Source: Deltaproteobacteria bacterium
GTDB lineage: Bacteria > Desulfobacterota > DSM-4660 > Desulfatiglandales > Desulfatiglandaceae
Length of the DNA: 27,849 nucleotides
Assembly (NCBI GenBank): GCA_003646995.1
Contig: QMLZ01000013.1
Span: forward strand, 1 to 27,849
Reading direction: 5' to 3'
Shown: piece by piece, positions 1-7,232 of the stretch
Numbering within the stretch: position 1 is the first letter of the stretch
Layout of the letters: every line of letters starts with the position of its first letter
Position numbers and translations under genes: made by a program
The notes under the pieces: generated by a model
Databases searched by the model: none
What the model was told of the DNA's origin: nothing
Seen by the model: the letters and a program-made list of their open reading frames with translations, nothing else

Positions 1-588
1 GCAGGCCGAGTTTGGGAGGATGTAAAGATTGCCGCAAAGGCAGGTGTTGACGGCATTGTCATAGACGGCGCCGAGGGGGGAACTGGGGCAGCTCCTGTGG
101 TTGCGTCTAACAACCTAGGGATTCCCACTCTTCCAGCCCTGGTCCAAGCAGTGAGAAGCCTTGAGGACATGGGAGTGAAAGACGAGATCAGCCTAGTTGT
201 TTCAGGAGGCATAAAGGACGGTGCAGATGTGGCCAAAGCAATTGCCCTTGGTGCAGATGCGGTTGCAATCGGAACTGGGGCTATGGTGGCTATGGGTTGC
301 GTAGTATGTTTGCGCTGTCATGAAGGAAAATGCCCATTTGGAATAGGTACCCAAGATCCAGAACTAAGAAAAAGGCTTGATATTGATGAGGCCGCACAAA
401 AGGTAGCGAACTATATTAAAGGAATGACCTACGAGGCAGTAATTATCGCAAAGGCTGCTGGCAAGACCAAGTTACACAGCTTGGAGAGAGAAGACTTGAG
501 ATCGCTTACATTAGAGGCATGCGCCATGACGGGTATTCCTCTTGTGGGTTCAAATTATGTTTTCGGAGAAAGATTCGGTTTTTGCTGA
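1..588 (+). CDS. FMN-binding glutamate-synthase-type protein, C-terminal part (GltB2/GlxD/MgsC-like), 5' truncated by the window
   Basis: The reading frame is open from base 1, so only the last 195 residues are visible. Residues 14-34 carry the phosphate/FMN-binding strand pattern of the GOGAT barrel (AGVDGIVIDGAEGGTGAAP), followed near 69-92 by a VSGGIKDGADVAKAIALGAD stretch. Four cysteines at 100, 103, 106 and 111 precede PFGIGTQ, the iron-sulfur signature of glutamate synthases. In the family this domain aminates 2-oxoglutarate, or in the MgsC/GlxD branch makes N-methylglutamate from methylamine and glutamate. It lies 45 bases before the dehydrogenase genes on the same strand, so it probably belongs to the same operon. 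Whether it is a plain glutamate synthase or an N-alkylglutamate synthase cannot be told from this fragment; MgsA/MgsB-like partners would be upstream. Family placement is secure, substrate is not. Confidence 0.85.
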   Translation, partial: AGRVWEDVKIAAKAGVDGIVIDGAEGGTGAAPVVASNNLGIPTLPALVQAVRSLEDMGVKDEISLVVSGGIKDGADVAKAIALGADAVAIGTGAMVAMGCVVCLRCHEGKCPFGIGTQDPELRKRLDIDEAAQKVANYIKGMTYEAVIIAKAAGKTKLHSLEREDLRSLTLEACAMTGIPLVGSNYVFGERFGFC

Positions 589-633
589 TACCCATGATTA
601 ACTGCCTAATCTTTGCCAGTGAAGATTTAGAAA

Positions 634-951
634 ATGCGGATTGAAGAACATCCAATATTAGGAAAATTTGAAAAGGGCAGGAAAGTAAAGTTCACTTTTG
701 ATGGCAAGACATTGGAAGGTTTTGAGGGTGAACCCATCGCTGTTGCGCTTAGAAGCAATGGCGTGATGATTCACCGGTATACATCGAAGCGCAATGAACC
801 TAGGGGGGTGTTCTGTGCCATTGGGAGGTGCACTGATTGCGTCATGATCGTCAATGGTGTCCCTAATGTGAGAACATGTATTGAACCATTGAAGGAGGGG
901 ATGGTGGTTGAGACACAGAGGGGTAAAGGGTCAATAAAGGAGCCGGAGTAA
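634..951 (+). CDS. small [2Fe-2S] subunit of a multi-subunit amine/amino-acid dehydrogenase (Fer2_4, HcnA/LhpE-like)
   Basis: A 105-residue protein with the Fer2_4 pattern: Cys61, Cys66, Cys69 and Cys82, in the context GVFCAIGRCTDC...GVPNVRTC. The same fold forms the N-terminal domain of the heterotetrameric sarcosine oxidase alpha subunit and the small subunit of hydrogen-cyanide synthase, opine oxidase and D-hydroxyproline dehydrogenases. It should carry one plant-type [2Fe-2S] cluster that relays electrons from the flavin subunit. The length is normal for a free-standing small subunit. Its stop is 3 bases before the GTG of the FAD subunit, which suggests translational coupling. It is soluble with no signal peptide. 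Confidence 0.88.
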   Translation: MRIEEHPILGKFEKGRKVKFTFDGKTLEGFEGEPIAVALRSNGVMIHRYTSKRNEPRGVFCAIGRCTDCVMIVNGVPNVRTCIEPLKEGMVVETQRGKGSIKEPE

Positions 952-954
952 GTA

Positions 955-2046
955 GTGAAGCGGTATGAAATGATAAGCATTGGGGCAGGGCCAGCGGGTC
1001 TTGCTGGCGCAATAGAGGCTGCAAAGAGGGGCGTCCAGGTCGTAGTGTTTGATGAAAATGATCGCCCCGGAGGGCAGCTTTTCAAACAAATCCACAAGTT
1101 TTTTGGATCTTATGAGCATTTTGCAAGGATTAGAGGCTTTAACATTGGAAAACAGCTCCTTGAAGAGGCAAATCGACTGGGCGTGGAGGTCTTCCTTAAT
1201 GCTGTGGTTATAGGGGTGTATGAGGGTCTAGTACTAAACGTGATGATGAACAACAGCATCATAGAGCATGTCAGGGCAGAAAAAATCCTGGTTGCTACGG
1301 GTGCTTCGGAAAACATGATCCCTTTTCCCGGTTGGACTTTACCAGGAGTAATAGGAGCCGGAGCAGCGCAAACAATGGCAAATATCCATGGGATAAGACC
1401 AGGAAATAAAATCCTGATGGTTGGATCCGGGAATGTCGGTCTAGTAGTCAGTTACCAGCTATTGCAAGCTGGGTGCAATGTGGCTGCCATTATTGATGCT
1501 GCTCCACAGATAGGCGGTTATGGAGTTCATGCGGCCAAGGTGGCCAGATATGGGGTACCTTTTTATATGTCTCATACCATAAAAGCTGCCCACGGAAAGC
1601 AGAGAGTAGAAGGAGCTACGGTGATAGAGGTGGACAAGAACTGGAGACCTGTTCCGGGAACGGAAAAGGACTTTGATGTGGACACAATTTGTCTCGCGGT
1701 GGGGCTCAACCCCATGACCCAATTGCTAAGAATGAGTAAGTGCAAGATGGTCTACGAGCCAGTGTTAGGAGGGTACGTACCAGCTCACGATATTAACCAA
1801 GAAACTTCAATACCAGGGATTTATGCGGCTGGTGATGTGTCAGGTATTGAGGAAGCCAGTACCGCTATTATTGAGGGCAGAATAGCAGGACTATCTATAG
1901 CGCACAGTCTAGGTTATATGGACACTGAGGATTTCTTGAGGGAGAGGGAGGAGCAACTTAGAAATCTCAAGGGGCTCAGGTCAGGGGGACATGGAGAGGC
2001 TAGAGGATCTGCAAAAGAGCACCTAATTCAAGCCCTGGAAGGTTGA
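955..2046 (+). CDS. FAD/NAD-type dehydrogenase subunit (HcnB/sarcosine-oxidase-alpha-like), without its usual BFD tail
   Basis: The protein has 363 residues. A first Rossmann motif GAGPAG lies at 10-15, followed by the GGQ flavin-contact signature at 39-41. A second Rossmann motif GSGNVG is at 157-162, and the closing FAD motif with Gly-Asp at 293-294 sits in IYAAGDVSG. This is the pyridine-nucleotide-disulfide-oxidoreductase fold of the HcnB/LhpC/opine-oxidase A family. Members usually continue for about another 100 residues into a BFD-like [2Fe-2S] domain ending in a proline/arginine-rich tail. Here the protein stops after the FAD core plus a short charged tail, and a BFD domain with just such a tail appears in the gene at 8228. 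The start is GTG, immediately after the previous stop. It probably accepts electrons from the DAO subunit at 8837. Confidence 0.87.
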   Translation: MKRYEMISIGAGPAGLAGAIEAAKRGVQVVVFDENDRPGGQLFKQIHKFFGSYEHFARIRGFNIGKQLLEEANRLGVEVFLNAVVIGVYEGLVLNVMMNNSIIEHVRAEKILVATGASENMIPFPGWTLPGVIGAGAAQTMANIHGIRPGNKILMVGSGNVGLVVSYQLLQAGCNVAAIIDAAPQIGGYGVHAAKVARYGVPFYMSHTIKAAHGKQRVEGATVIEVDKNWRPVPGTEKDFDVDTICLAVGLNPMTQLLRMSKCKMVYEPVLGGYVPAHDINQETSIPGIYAAGDVSGIEEASTAIIEGRIAGLSIAHSLGYMDTEDFLREREEQLRNLKGLRSGGHGEARGSAKEHLIQALEG

Positions 2047-2049
2047 CAA

Positions 2050-2550
2050 ATGCCAAAAGGACTTTCTCAAACTGGATATATTTCAAAAGAGGAATTAGAA
2101 AAGGCGCCTGGAATACCCTCTGCCGAGAGGCGGAAGAAAGGGCCGGTGGCAGTTATTGAGTGCATTCAAGACATCCCTTGTAATCCTTGTGAGACAAGTT
2201 GTCCTACTGGAGCTATAACTGTTGGCGAAGATATAACCAACCTGCCAGTTCTTGATGAAGAAAAGTGTGTAGGGTGCAGGAGTTGTGTGCCAATTTGTCC
2301 TGGGCAAGCCATCTTTGTGGTTGATGAGAGTCTGGACAATGGAAAGGCTACTGTAACAGTACCTTATGAATTTTTGCCACTCCCTGAAAAAGGTCAAACT
2401 GTTATTGCGCTGGATCGGTCCGGAAAAGAACTGGGAGAAGCGGTTGTAGATTCTGTCAGAGTAAGTGAAAAAATGGACCATACCACCCTGGTGACAATTT
2501 TGGTCCCAAGGGAGTGGTCCATGGAGGCGAGAGGATTTAGGAGAAAATAA
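2050..2550 (+). CDS. 2x[4Fe-4S] ferredoxin-type subunit of the dehydrogenase complex
   Basis: A 166-residue protein with two clusters of cysteines: 38, 44, 47, 51 (the last followed by Pro) and 73, 76, 79, 83 (again followed by Pro). The second is a textbook CxxCxxCxxxCP. The first has a wider CxxxxxCxxCxxxCP spacing, so cluster 1 may be tuned or differently ligated. About 80 residues follow the second cluster and look like a small beta-rich domain rather than another cluster. It starts 3 bases after the FAD subunit, so it is almost certainly made with it. Likely role: electron relay from the amine dehydrogenase to an acceptor such as the PduS-type protein at 3646 (inference). An alternative is a general ferredoxin, but gene order argues for a dedicated subunit. 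Confidence 0.85.
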   Translation: MPKGLSQTGYISKEELEKAPGIPSAERRKKGPVAVIECIQDIPCNPCETSCPTGAITVGEDITNLPVLDEEKCVGCRSCVPICPGQAIFVVDESLDNGKATVTVPYEFLPLPEKGQTVIALDRSGKELGEAVVDSVRVSEKMDHTTLVTILVPREWSMEARGFRRK

Positions 2551-2574
2551 CACCTGAAGAGGAGGTAAGTAAGG

Positions 2575-2856
2575 ATGTCAGAACAAGCTTTAGGGATGGT
2601 TGAGACGAGAGGCTTGGTGGGAGCTATTGAAGCCGCGGATGCCATGGTAAAGGCTGCTAAAGTTAGATTCGTCGGAAGGGAATTTGTGGGAGGAGGGCTT
2701 GTGACCGTATTTGTACGCGGTGATGTAGGCGCAGTAAAGGCTGCAACCGATGCTGGTGGAGCCGCTGCTGAGCGAGTTGGGGAGCTGGTTTCAGTCCATG
2801 TAATCCCAAGGCCCCATAGTGACATAGAGTCTACGATCCCCAAACCCGAAGAATAA
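2575..2856 (+). CDS. BMC-H hexameric microcompartment shell protein (PduA/EutM/CcmK type)
   Basis: At 93 residues this is the canonical size of a single-domain BMC-H protein. It opens with [20 protein letters not shown], the diagnostic first strand and helix, followed by the [16 protein letters not shown] segment that forms the pore loop and next strand, and ends with HVIPRPH, the usual edge-packing stretch. Such proteins form flat hexagonal tiles whose central pores admit polar metabolites. A very strong Shine-Dalgarno sequence (AGGAGGT, 2560-2566) lies 8 bases before the ATG, the best in the locus, consistent with this being a major shell component. A second, related BMC-H lies at 7868. Confidence 0.97.
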   Translation: MSEQALGMVETRGLVGAIEAADAMVKAAKVRFVGREFVGGGLVTVFVRGDVGAVKAATDAGGAAAERVGELVSVHVIPRPHSDIESTIPKPEE

Positions 2857-3012
2857 GCAAGCATCAAGGTTAGAATCCAGCTCATTCATACTGCTAATAG
2901 ACATGGGGGCAGTTGTTGGGCGTACCTTTGTAGCTTGGTTGAAGAGGAGCTGGGAAGGGGTCTTGTTTAAACTTTTTTGGTGGTTTTCACCAATAGCTTA
3001 ATAGGAAAGAAA

Positions 3013-3315
3013 ATGGCGGTAAACACCCAGCTTATAACCCACCCTGGTAATGGGGTCATAGAAATACTCATGGCCAGGATGGGGCCGGTTGGTCGCAAGA
3101 TCCTCGAGCAAATAGAGTTTAGTGCGGTGGGATTGGTCCAGGGGAGGCTGACGGATATGATTTATGCGGCGGATATTGCAGAAAAGGCGGCCGACGTCCA
3201 GGTCTTTGACCTGAAGGGGACATGTCCCCAACATCTTACCATGATAGGAATTTTTGGTGATATAGCTGCTGTTAAGGCAGCTTTAGAGGCCATAGAGGCT
3301 GATGAAAGCCTTTAA
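3013..3315 (+). CDS. permuted BMC-H shell protein of the GrpU type with a GTCPQ iron-sulfur motif
   Basis: The start is set at ATG 3013, which has AGGAAAG just upstream; an upstream TTG at 2977 has no ribosome site. The 100-residue product has an N-terminal QLITHPG segment like the LIAHPG of EutS/PduU, then a BMC core (AADIAEKAADV) and a final strand-helix (GIFGDIAAVKAAL). Where PduT has its pore cysteine, this protein reads G69-T-C71-P-Q73. A GXCPQ motif is the published hallmark of GrpU shell proteins of glycyl-radical microcompartments, in which it binds an Fe-S cluster. I infer a pore-located redox cluster. GrpU relatives are normally linked to glycyl-radical enzymes, but none is visible in this window. 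Family fairly secure; cluster binding inferred from the motif. Confidence 0.82.
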   Translation: MAVNTQLITHPGNGVIEILMARMGPVGRKILEQIEFSAVGLVQGRLTDMIYAADIAEKAADVQVFDLKGTCPQHLTMIGIFGDIAAVKAALEAIEADESL

Positions 3316-3359
3316 GCCAGCTCAGCAAACGCTAACACAAGGTTCAAAGGCGGTGGACA

Positions 3360-3632
3360 ATGATACTGGGTAGAGTCGTTGGCGATGTATGGTCTACAAA
3401 AAAGAAGGAAGAAGTGAATGCCTTAAGATTCCTGTTTATCCAGCCTTACGGAAAGGACCTGTCTCCTAAAGAAGAATTGATTGTTGCGGCAGACGAGATA
3501 GGGGCAGGAATTGGTGAGATGGTGATAGTCACACAAGGGGCACCGGCAATGCAAGCTTTTAAAAGAGACACACTTCTTCCTATCGATGCCGTGGTAATAG
3601 GTATAGTGGATAGTTTAGAGATGCCCGAATAG
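3360..3632 (+). CDS. BMC-P pentameric vertex protein (EutN/CcmL family)
   Basis: A 90-residue protein starting MILGRVVGDVWSTKKKEEV and continuing into LRFLFIQPYG, the beta-barrel signature of the EutN/CcmL/CsoS4 pentamers that cap the twelve vertices of the shell. The segment VAADEIGAGIGEMVIVTQG matches the conserved 'D-x-I-G-A-G-x-G-E-x-V' core, and the C-terminal VVGIVDSLEM is also typical. This is the only BMC-P gene in the window. Many loci have two or three, so others may lie upstream of base 1. It sits 44 bases after the GrpU-type gene and 13 bases before the PduS-type gene. Confidence 0.96.
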   Translation: MILGRVVGDVWSTKKKEEVNALRFLFIQPYGKDLSPKEELIVAADEIGAGIGEMVIVTQGAPAMQAFKRDTLLPIDAVVIGIVDSLEMPE

Positions 3633-3645
3633 GCCATAACTACAA

Positions 3646-4980
3646 ATGAGTAACGCCATTGTGAACAAGATTAGAGATGCGGGTGTAGTGGGGGCCGGTG
3701 GAGCTGGTTTCCCTACACATATAAAGGTGGGTGCTGAGGCCAAACTAGTGCTTGGTAATGGTGCCTCATGTGAGCCCCTGTTAGTTAGTGACGTCTACCT
3801 TATGGAAAAAATGCCAGAGCAAGTGCTTAGGGGTTTACAGCTTGTTGTCCAATGTAGCGGAGCAAAAAAGGGGATTTTGTGTTTAAAGGGAAAACACAAG
3901 GGTGCATGGGAAAGCCTGGAGAAAGCCTTGACCAAAGAGTTTCCAGAGATTGAGCTATTTGAGCTTGGAAACTTTTATCCCGCTGGCGACGAACACGTGT
4001 TGGTCCATGAGGTCACTGGAAAAACAGTTCCCCAAGGAGGTATTCCGCTTGATGTTGATGTTATTGTAGACAATGTGGAGACACTCCTGAATATCGAGAA
4101 GGCTGTTGATGAAGGACTCCCTGTAACACAGCGATACCTTACCGTTACAGGAGAACTCAGGTCTCCCATGATAACCAAGGTACCGATCGGAACACCCATT
4201 GGAGAGATCCTTGATTATGCAGGGGGGGCGACAACTAATGATTTCTTGGTGGTAATTGGGGGACCTATGATGGGTACGGTAACCGCAGATCTGTCAACCC
4301 CTGTAACCAAAACAACCACAGCTCTAATAGTTTTGCCAAAGTTGCACAACATTATTCAGGGAAAAATTGCTGATCCCGAGCGAATATTGAACATCACCAA
4401 AACGGTTTGCTGTCAGTGTTCCAGATGTACTGACCTATGTCCCAGACACCTTTTGGGCCATGATATAGAACCGCACAAAATTATGAGATCTCTTAGTTGG
4501 GCCTTTGATTTAGCAATGGAGATCTTTCAAAAGGCATTTTTTTGTTCTGAATGTGGGATTTGTGAGAAGTATGCTTGCCCCATGATGATATCACCTAGGG
4601 AGGTTAATGCGCGTATTAAACAAGAGCTGATGAGGAAGGGCGTCAAGGGAAAGCGAGACGAAAGACACTACAAGCCCTCGAGTTTTAGAAATCTCCGAAA
4701 GGTGCCAACTAAGCGGTTAATAGAAAAACTGAACATAAAAAAATATGACTTTCCTCTTTCATTTAAGGAATTCAGGAAGGATCTTAGTGAGGTTACCATA
4801 CCGCTAAAGCAGCATATTGGAACACCGGCGGTACCTACGGTTCTTGAAGGTGAGAAGACAAGGAAGGGGAATTTGATAGCAGATATTAGTGAAAACGCTG
4901 TTGGTGCAAAACTGCATTCTCCCATAAATGGTGTTGTGACATCGGTGGACAATGCCATAAAGATCCAGGCGGCGGCGTAA
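3646..4980 (+). CDS. pduS: PduS-type flavin/iron-sulfur electron-transfer protein (RnfC-like)
   Basis: The 444-residue protein starts with the glycine-rich RnfC/Nqo1-like nucleotide and FMN site (GAGGAGFPTH, 16-25). Residues about 170-235 look like an SLBB domain (LTVTGELRSP...VVIGGPMMG). Two [4Fe-4S] motifs follow: Cys255, 258, 261, 265 (CQCSRCTDLCP) and Cys300, 303, 306, 311 (CSECGICEKYACP). The C-terminal ~60 residues recall the RnfC barrel-sandwich domain. PduS in the propanediol compartment reduces cobalamin using NADH, but no B12 enzyme is visible here. The adjacent PduT-type gene suggests the pair moves electrons across the shell. It lies between BMC-P and PduT, 15 bases from each. Orthology to PduS is strong; its partner and direction of electron flow are inferred. 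Confidence 0.9.
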   Translation: MSNAIVNKIRDAGVVGAGGAGFPTHIKVGAEAKLVLGNGASCEPLLVSDVYLMEKMPEQVLRGLQLVVQCSGAKKGILCLKGKHKGAWESLEKALTKEFPEIELFELGNFYPAGDEHVLVHEVTGKTVPQGGIPLDVDVIVDNVETLLNIEKAVDEGLPVTQRYLTVTGELRSPMITKVPIGTPIGEILDYAGGATTNDFLVVIGGPMMGTVTADLSTPVTKTTTALIVLPKLHNIIQGKIADPERILNITKTVCCQCSRCTDLCPRHLLGHDIEPHKIMRSLSWAFDLAMEIFQKAFFCSECGICEKYACPMMISPREVNARIKQELMRKGVKGKRDERHYKPSSFRNLRKVPTKRLIEKLNIKKYDFPLSFKEFRKDLSEVTIPLKQHIGTPAVPTVLEGEKTRKGNLIADISENAVGAKLHSPINGVVTSVDNAIKIQAAA

Positions 4981-4995
4981 GAAAGGCGATAACAA

Positions 4996-5547
4996 ATGGA
5001 ATACCGGGCTATCGGGCTTTTGGAGTTAAACAGTGTCGCTAGAGGCATTGAGTGTGGCGATGCCATGGTCAAAGCCTCGGATGTTGAACTGATAATGGCT
5101 AGATCCACGTGCCCCGGTAGGTATCTTGTGATGATTGCAGGCGATGTTGGCTCAGTGCAGAATTCAGTGGAAGTGGGCAAGGATGTAGCAGGTGAATTTC
5201 TTATTGATCGTTTTATAATTCCTAATGTGCATTCTTCAGTGTTCCCTGCACTGTCGTGTTCAACATCTGTTCATGAAATAAATGCCCTGGGAGTAATTGA
5301 AACTTACTCGGTAGCATCCTGCATTATTGCTGCCGACGGTGCAGCCAAAGCTGCGGATATCTCGCTAATTGAAGTGAGATGCGCAACGGGTTTGGGGGGC
5401 AAGTCGTATGTCTCCTTCACAGGAGATGTTGGTTCCGTGCGAGCTGCAGTAGATGCTGCGGTGGGGCTTATTCAAGAAGAAGGAATGGTTCAATGTTATG
5501 CAGTAATCCCATCACTAGCCAGAGAAATGCACTCAACTTTGGCATAG
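4996..5547 (+). CDS. pduT: PduT-type tandem BMC-T trimer with a pore cysteine
   Basis: At 183 residues it holds two fused BMC domains: about 1-85 (AIGLLELNSVARGIECGDAM) and about 94-180 (ALGVIETYSVASCIIAADGA). Domain 1 carries STCPG with Cys39, matching the cysteine through which three PduT subunits hold one [4Fe-4S] cluster in the central pore. Domain 2 has GLGG at the same place, as in PduT. Length and both domain starts match PduT closely. Together with PduS next door and the GTCPQ shell protein at 3013 it points to a redox-active shell. Its TAG stop overlaps the GTG start of the EutJ-type gene (TAGTG). Confidence 0.93.
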   Translation: MEYRAIGLLELNSVARGIECGDAMVKASDVELIMARSTCPGRYLVMIAGDVGSVQNSVEVGKDVAGEFLIDRFIIPNVHSSVFPALSCSTSVHEINALGVIETYSVASCIIAADGAAKAADISLIEVRCATGLGGKSYVSFTGDVGSVRAAVDAAVGLIQEEGMVQCYAVIPSLAREMHSTLA

Positions 5548-6374
5548 TGGAGAACACGGGAAGGATACAGTATCTAGCGAACAGACCGGATCGCTGGGAT
5601 GCGAAGGGTGTGTCAGAGCTATTCACCGGATTTGACTTGGGGACATCTATGGTGAAAGCTGTTGTGGTGGATGGCACAGGATATCCAAGGGCAGCCCTGA
5701 TGAAAGAGGCAGAGGTGGTCAAAAGCGGTCTTGTGCTTGACTATTCAGGAGCCCTTAGCATTGTAAGGGAGATGGTATCTGAATTTCGAAATTACTGCCC
5801 AATAGGGATTGAAAAGGCTGCAACGTCTTATCCTCCCAAAACTGAAGCAGCCAATGTTGAGGCCACTAAATATATATTAGAAGGGGCTGAGCTAGATGTT
5901 ATTCAAGTCTTGGACGAACCGACTGCGGCTAACAAGGTGTTAGGGCTTAAGAACGGTGCCATTGTTGACATAGGAGGTGGCACTACGGGTATTTCGGTTA
6001 TTCGAGACGGAAAAGTTGTGTATACAAATGACTCACCCACAGGGGGTGTACACCTGTCTCTGGTCATTGCTGGTCGCATGGGAGTGAGTTATGAACAGGC
6101 TGAGGCCTTAAAAAGGGATAGGAGGCGAGCAAGAGAAGTCTTCGCAATTGTTAGGCCGGTTATTGAAAAGATTGCCAGCATTGTATCTTCGTTTTTGAAG
6201 GGTTTCGAGTGGATTGATAAAGTCTATTTGGTGGGCGGGACTTGTGAACTTGAAGGGATTGCCGAGGTAATGTCAGAGGAGTTGGGAGTAATAATCGAGA
6301 AACCCTATTTACCGCAGATAATCACTCCGTATGGAATCGCCCTTTCTTGCCTCGGCACTAAACATGGTAAATAG
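5547..6374 (+). CDS. eutJ: EutJ-type actin-fold (Hsp70-like) ATPase of microcompartment operons
   Basis: An actin/Hsp70-fold protein with the phosphate-1 loop FDLGTS (29-34), DEPTAA (123-128), the phosphate-2 loop DIGGGTTG (141-148) and a late adenosine-loop segment (LVGGTCELEGI). The match to EutJ extends outside the motifs (ATSYPP, VVYTNDSPTGGVHLSLVIAG). Starting at GTG 5547, which overlaps the previous stop, gives 275 residues and about 28 residues before the first motif, close to E. coli EutJ. A GTG at 5610 would remove that extension. EutJ is proposed to be a chaperone or reactivase, yet here the usual client, ethanolamine ammonia-lyase, is absent from the window. It may service another enzyme or help assembly; its true role is unknown in the family too. 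Confidence 0.87.
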   Translation: MENTGRIQYLANRPDRWDAKGVSELFTGFDLGTSMVKAVVVDGTGYPRAALMKEAEVVKSGLVLDYSGALSIVREMVSEFRNYCPIGIEKAATSYPPKTEAANVEATKYILEGAELDVIQVLDEPTAANKVLGLKNGAIVDIGGGTTGISVIRDGKVVYTNDSPTGGVHLSLVIAGRMGVSYEQAEALKRDRRRAREVFAIVRPVIEKIASIVSSFLKGFEWIDKVYLVGGTCELEGIAEVMSEELGVIIEKPYLPQIITPYGIALSCLGTKHGK

Positions 6375-6391
6375 ATGGTTAAGGCAGACAC

Positions 6392-7183
6392 GTGAAAGAT
6401 ATAAACGAAGATAGAATCAGACAGCTGGTTTTGGAAACCCTCAGGCAGATGGGTATCAAGCCTGGGAACAAGAGACACAAGGGCGTTTCCAATCCCAACG
6501 GGCCAAGGGCATTGATAGTATTTAATTCAGGCTTGAGTCGGATGGAGGATGCCTTAGAACAAGTGAGACTCATAGAAAGCCTGTGCAGTAAGGCTGCGTT
6601 TTTCACCATGGGATCTGCGAGGGGTTTTTTGTGTAAAAACGACATTAAAGAGAAAGCTGGAGGGCGCTGTGTCCTTGACACTGTCTCAGAAAAGGGAGTG
6701 GAGAGAGTCCTCAAAGGATCTGATGTCCTTGTGCTACCTACCTTCTGTTTCACGGTCGCGGCAAAGCTGGCCAGCCTTGTTGTCAATGATTTTGAGTCAC
6801 AATTGGTCTTCATGGCATTGATCCAGGGGAAAAAAATACTGGCCACAAGAGACAGTTTTTCTTTCTTGGAATTAATGCAGAATGAAAGAATGGAGAGACA
6901 TGTAGAAGCAGTGTTGAAGAAATTGGAAGAAATGGGCATGCGCTTCTGTATTACAGAAAGCCTAAAGGACACTTTTTTTTCTTTGATCTCTGAGGATCGC
7001 AAGGAGGCCCAAAGACCAGAATCTGGTGATACTAACAAAGGTGTTAAACTGGTTACCGGGAGAGTTATTACCGAAGCTTTTGAAAAAGGAATACGAAGGA
7101 TTAGGCTTGCCAGTGGTGGCAAGGTCACTCCCTTGGCAAAGGATTTGGCCAAGGAATACTCGATAGAAATAGTAGAAGGATAG
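6392..7183 (+). CDS. BMC-associated flavoprotein-fold protein with N-terminal encapsulation-like helix and C-terminal EutQ-like module
   Basis: Residues 3-20 form an amphipathic helix (EDRIRQLVLETLRQMG) of the type that targets cargo to microcompartments. About 38-200 resemble the HFCD flavoprotein-like family common in BMC loci, with a ...VLPTFCFTVAAKLA... segment (112-126) and MALIQGKKIL (141-150), equivalent to the 'PtlT-N-tAAKiA' and 'aLmmGKpVi' blocks in relatives. The last 47 residues (217-263) repeat the small EutQ-N-like module seen at the start of the 8228 and 13843 proteins: VITEAFEKGI...GKVTPLAKDLAKEY. Such proteins are found in many BMC types without an agreed function; they might bind flavin or a nucleotide cofactor. 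The start is GTG; the gene follows the EutJ-type stop by 17 bases. Confidence 0.78.
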   Translation: MKDINEDRIRQLVLETLRQMGIKPGNKRHKGVSNPNGPRALIVFNSGLSRMEDALEQVRLIESLCSKAAFFTMGSARGFLCKNDIKEKAGGRCVLDTVSEKGVERVLKGSDVLVLPTFCFTVAAKLASLVVNDFESQLVFMALIQGKKILATRDSFSFLELMQNERMERHVEAVLKKLEEMGMRFCITESLKDTFFSLISEDRKEAQRPESGDTNKGVKLVTGRVITEAFEKGIRRIRLASGGKVTPLAKDLAKEYSIEIVEG

Positions 7184-7232
7184 AAATAGATTATGTGGGG
7201 CTAGAAGTAATACTTTACAGTAAGGGTGGATT

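Noticed and set aside
2394..2885. 163-codon minus-strand ORF opposite the first BMC-H gene
   Set aside because: It shadows the ferredoxin and BMC-H genes; no domain or ribosome site supports it.
6379..7152. 257-codon antisense ORF opposite the flavoprotein gene
   Set aside because: The plus-strand frame has clear family blocks, a targeting helix and the shared module; the antisense frame has none.
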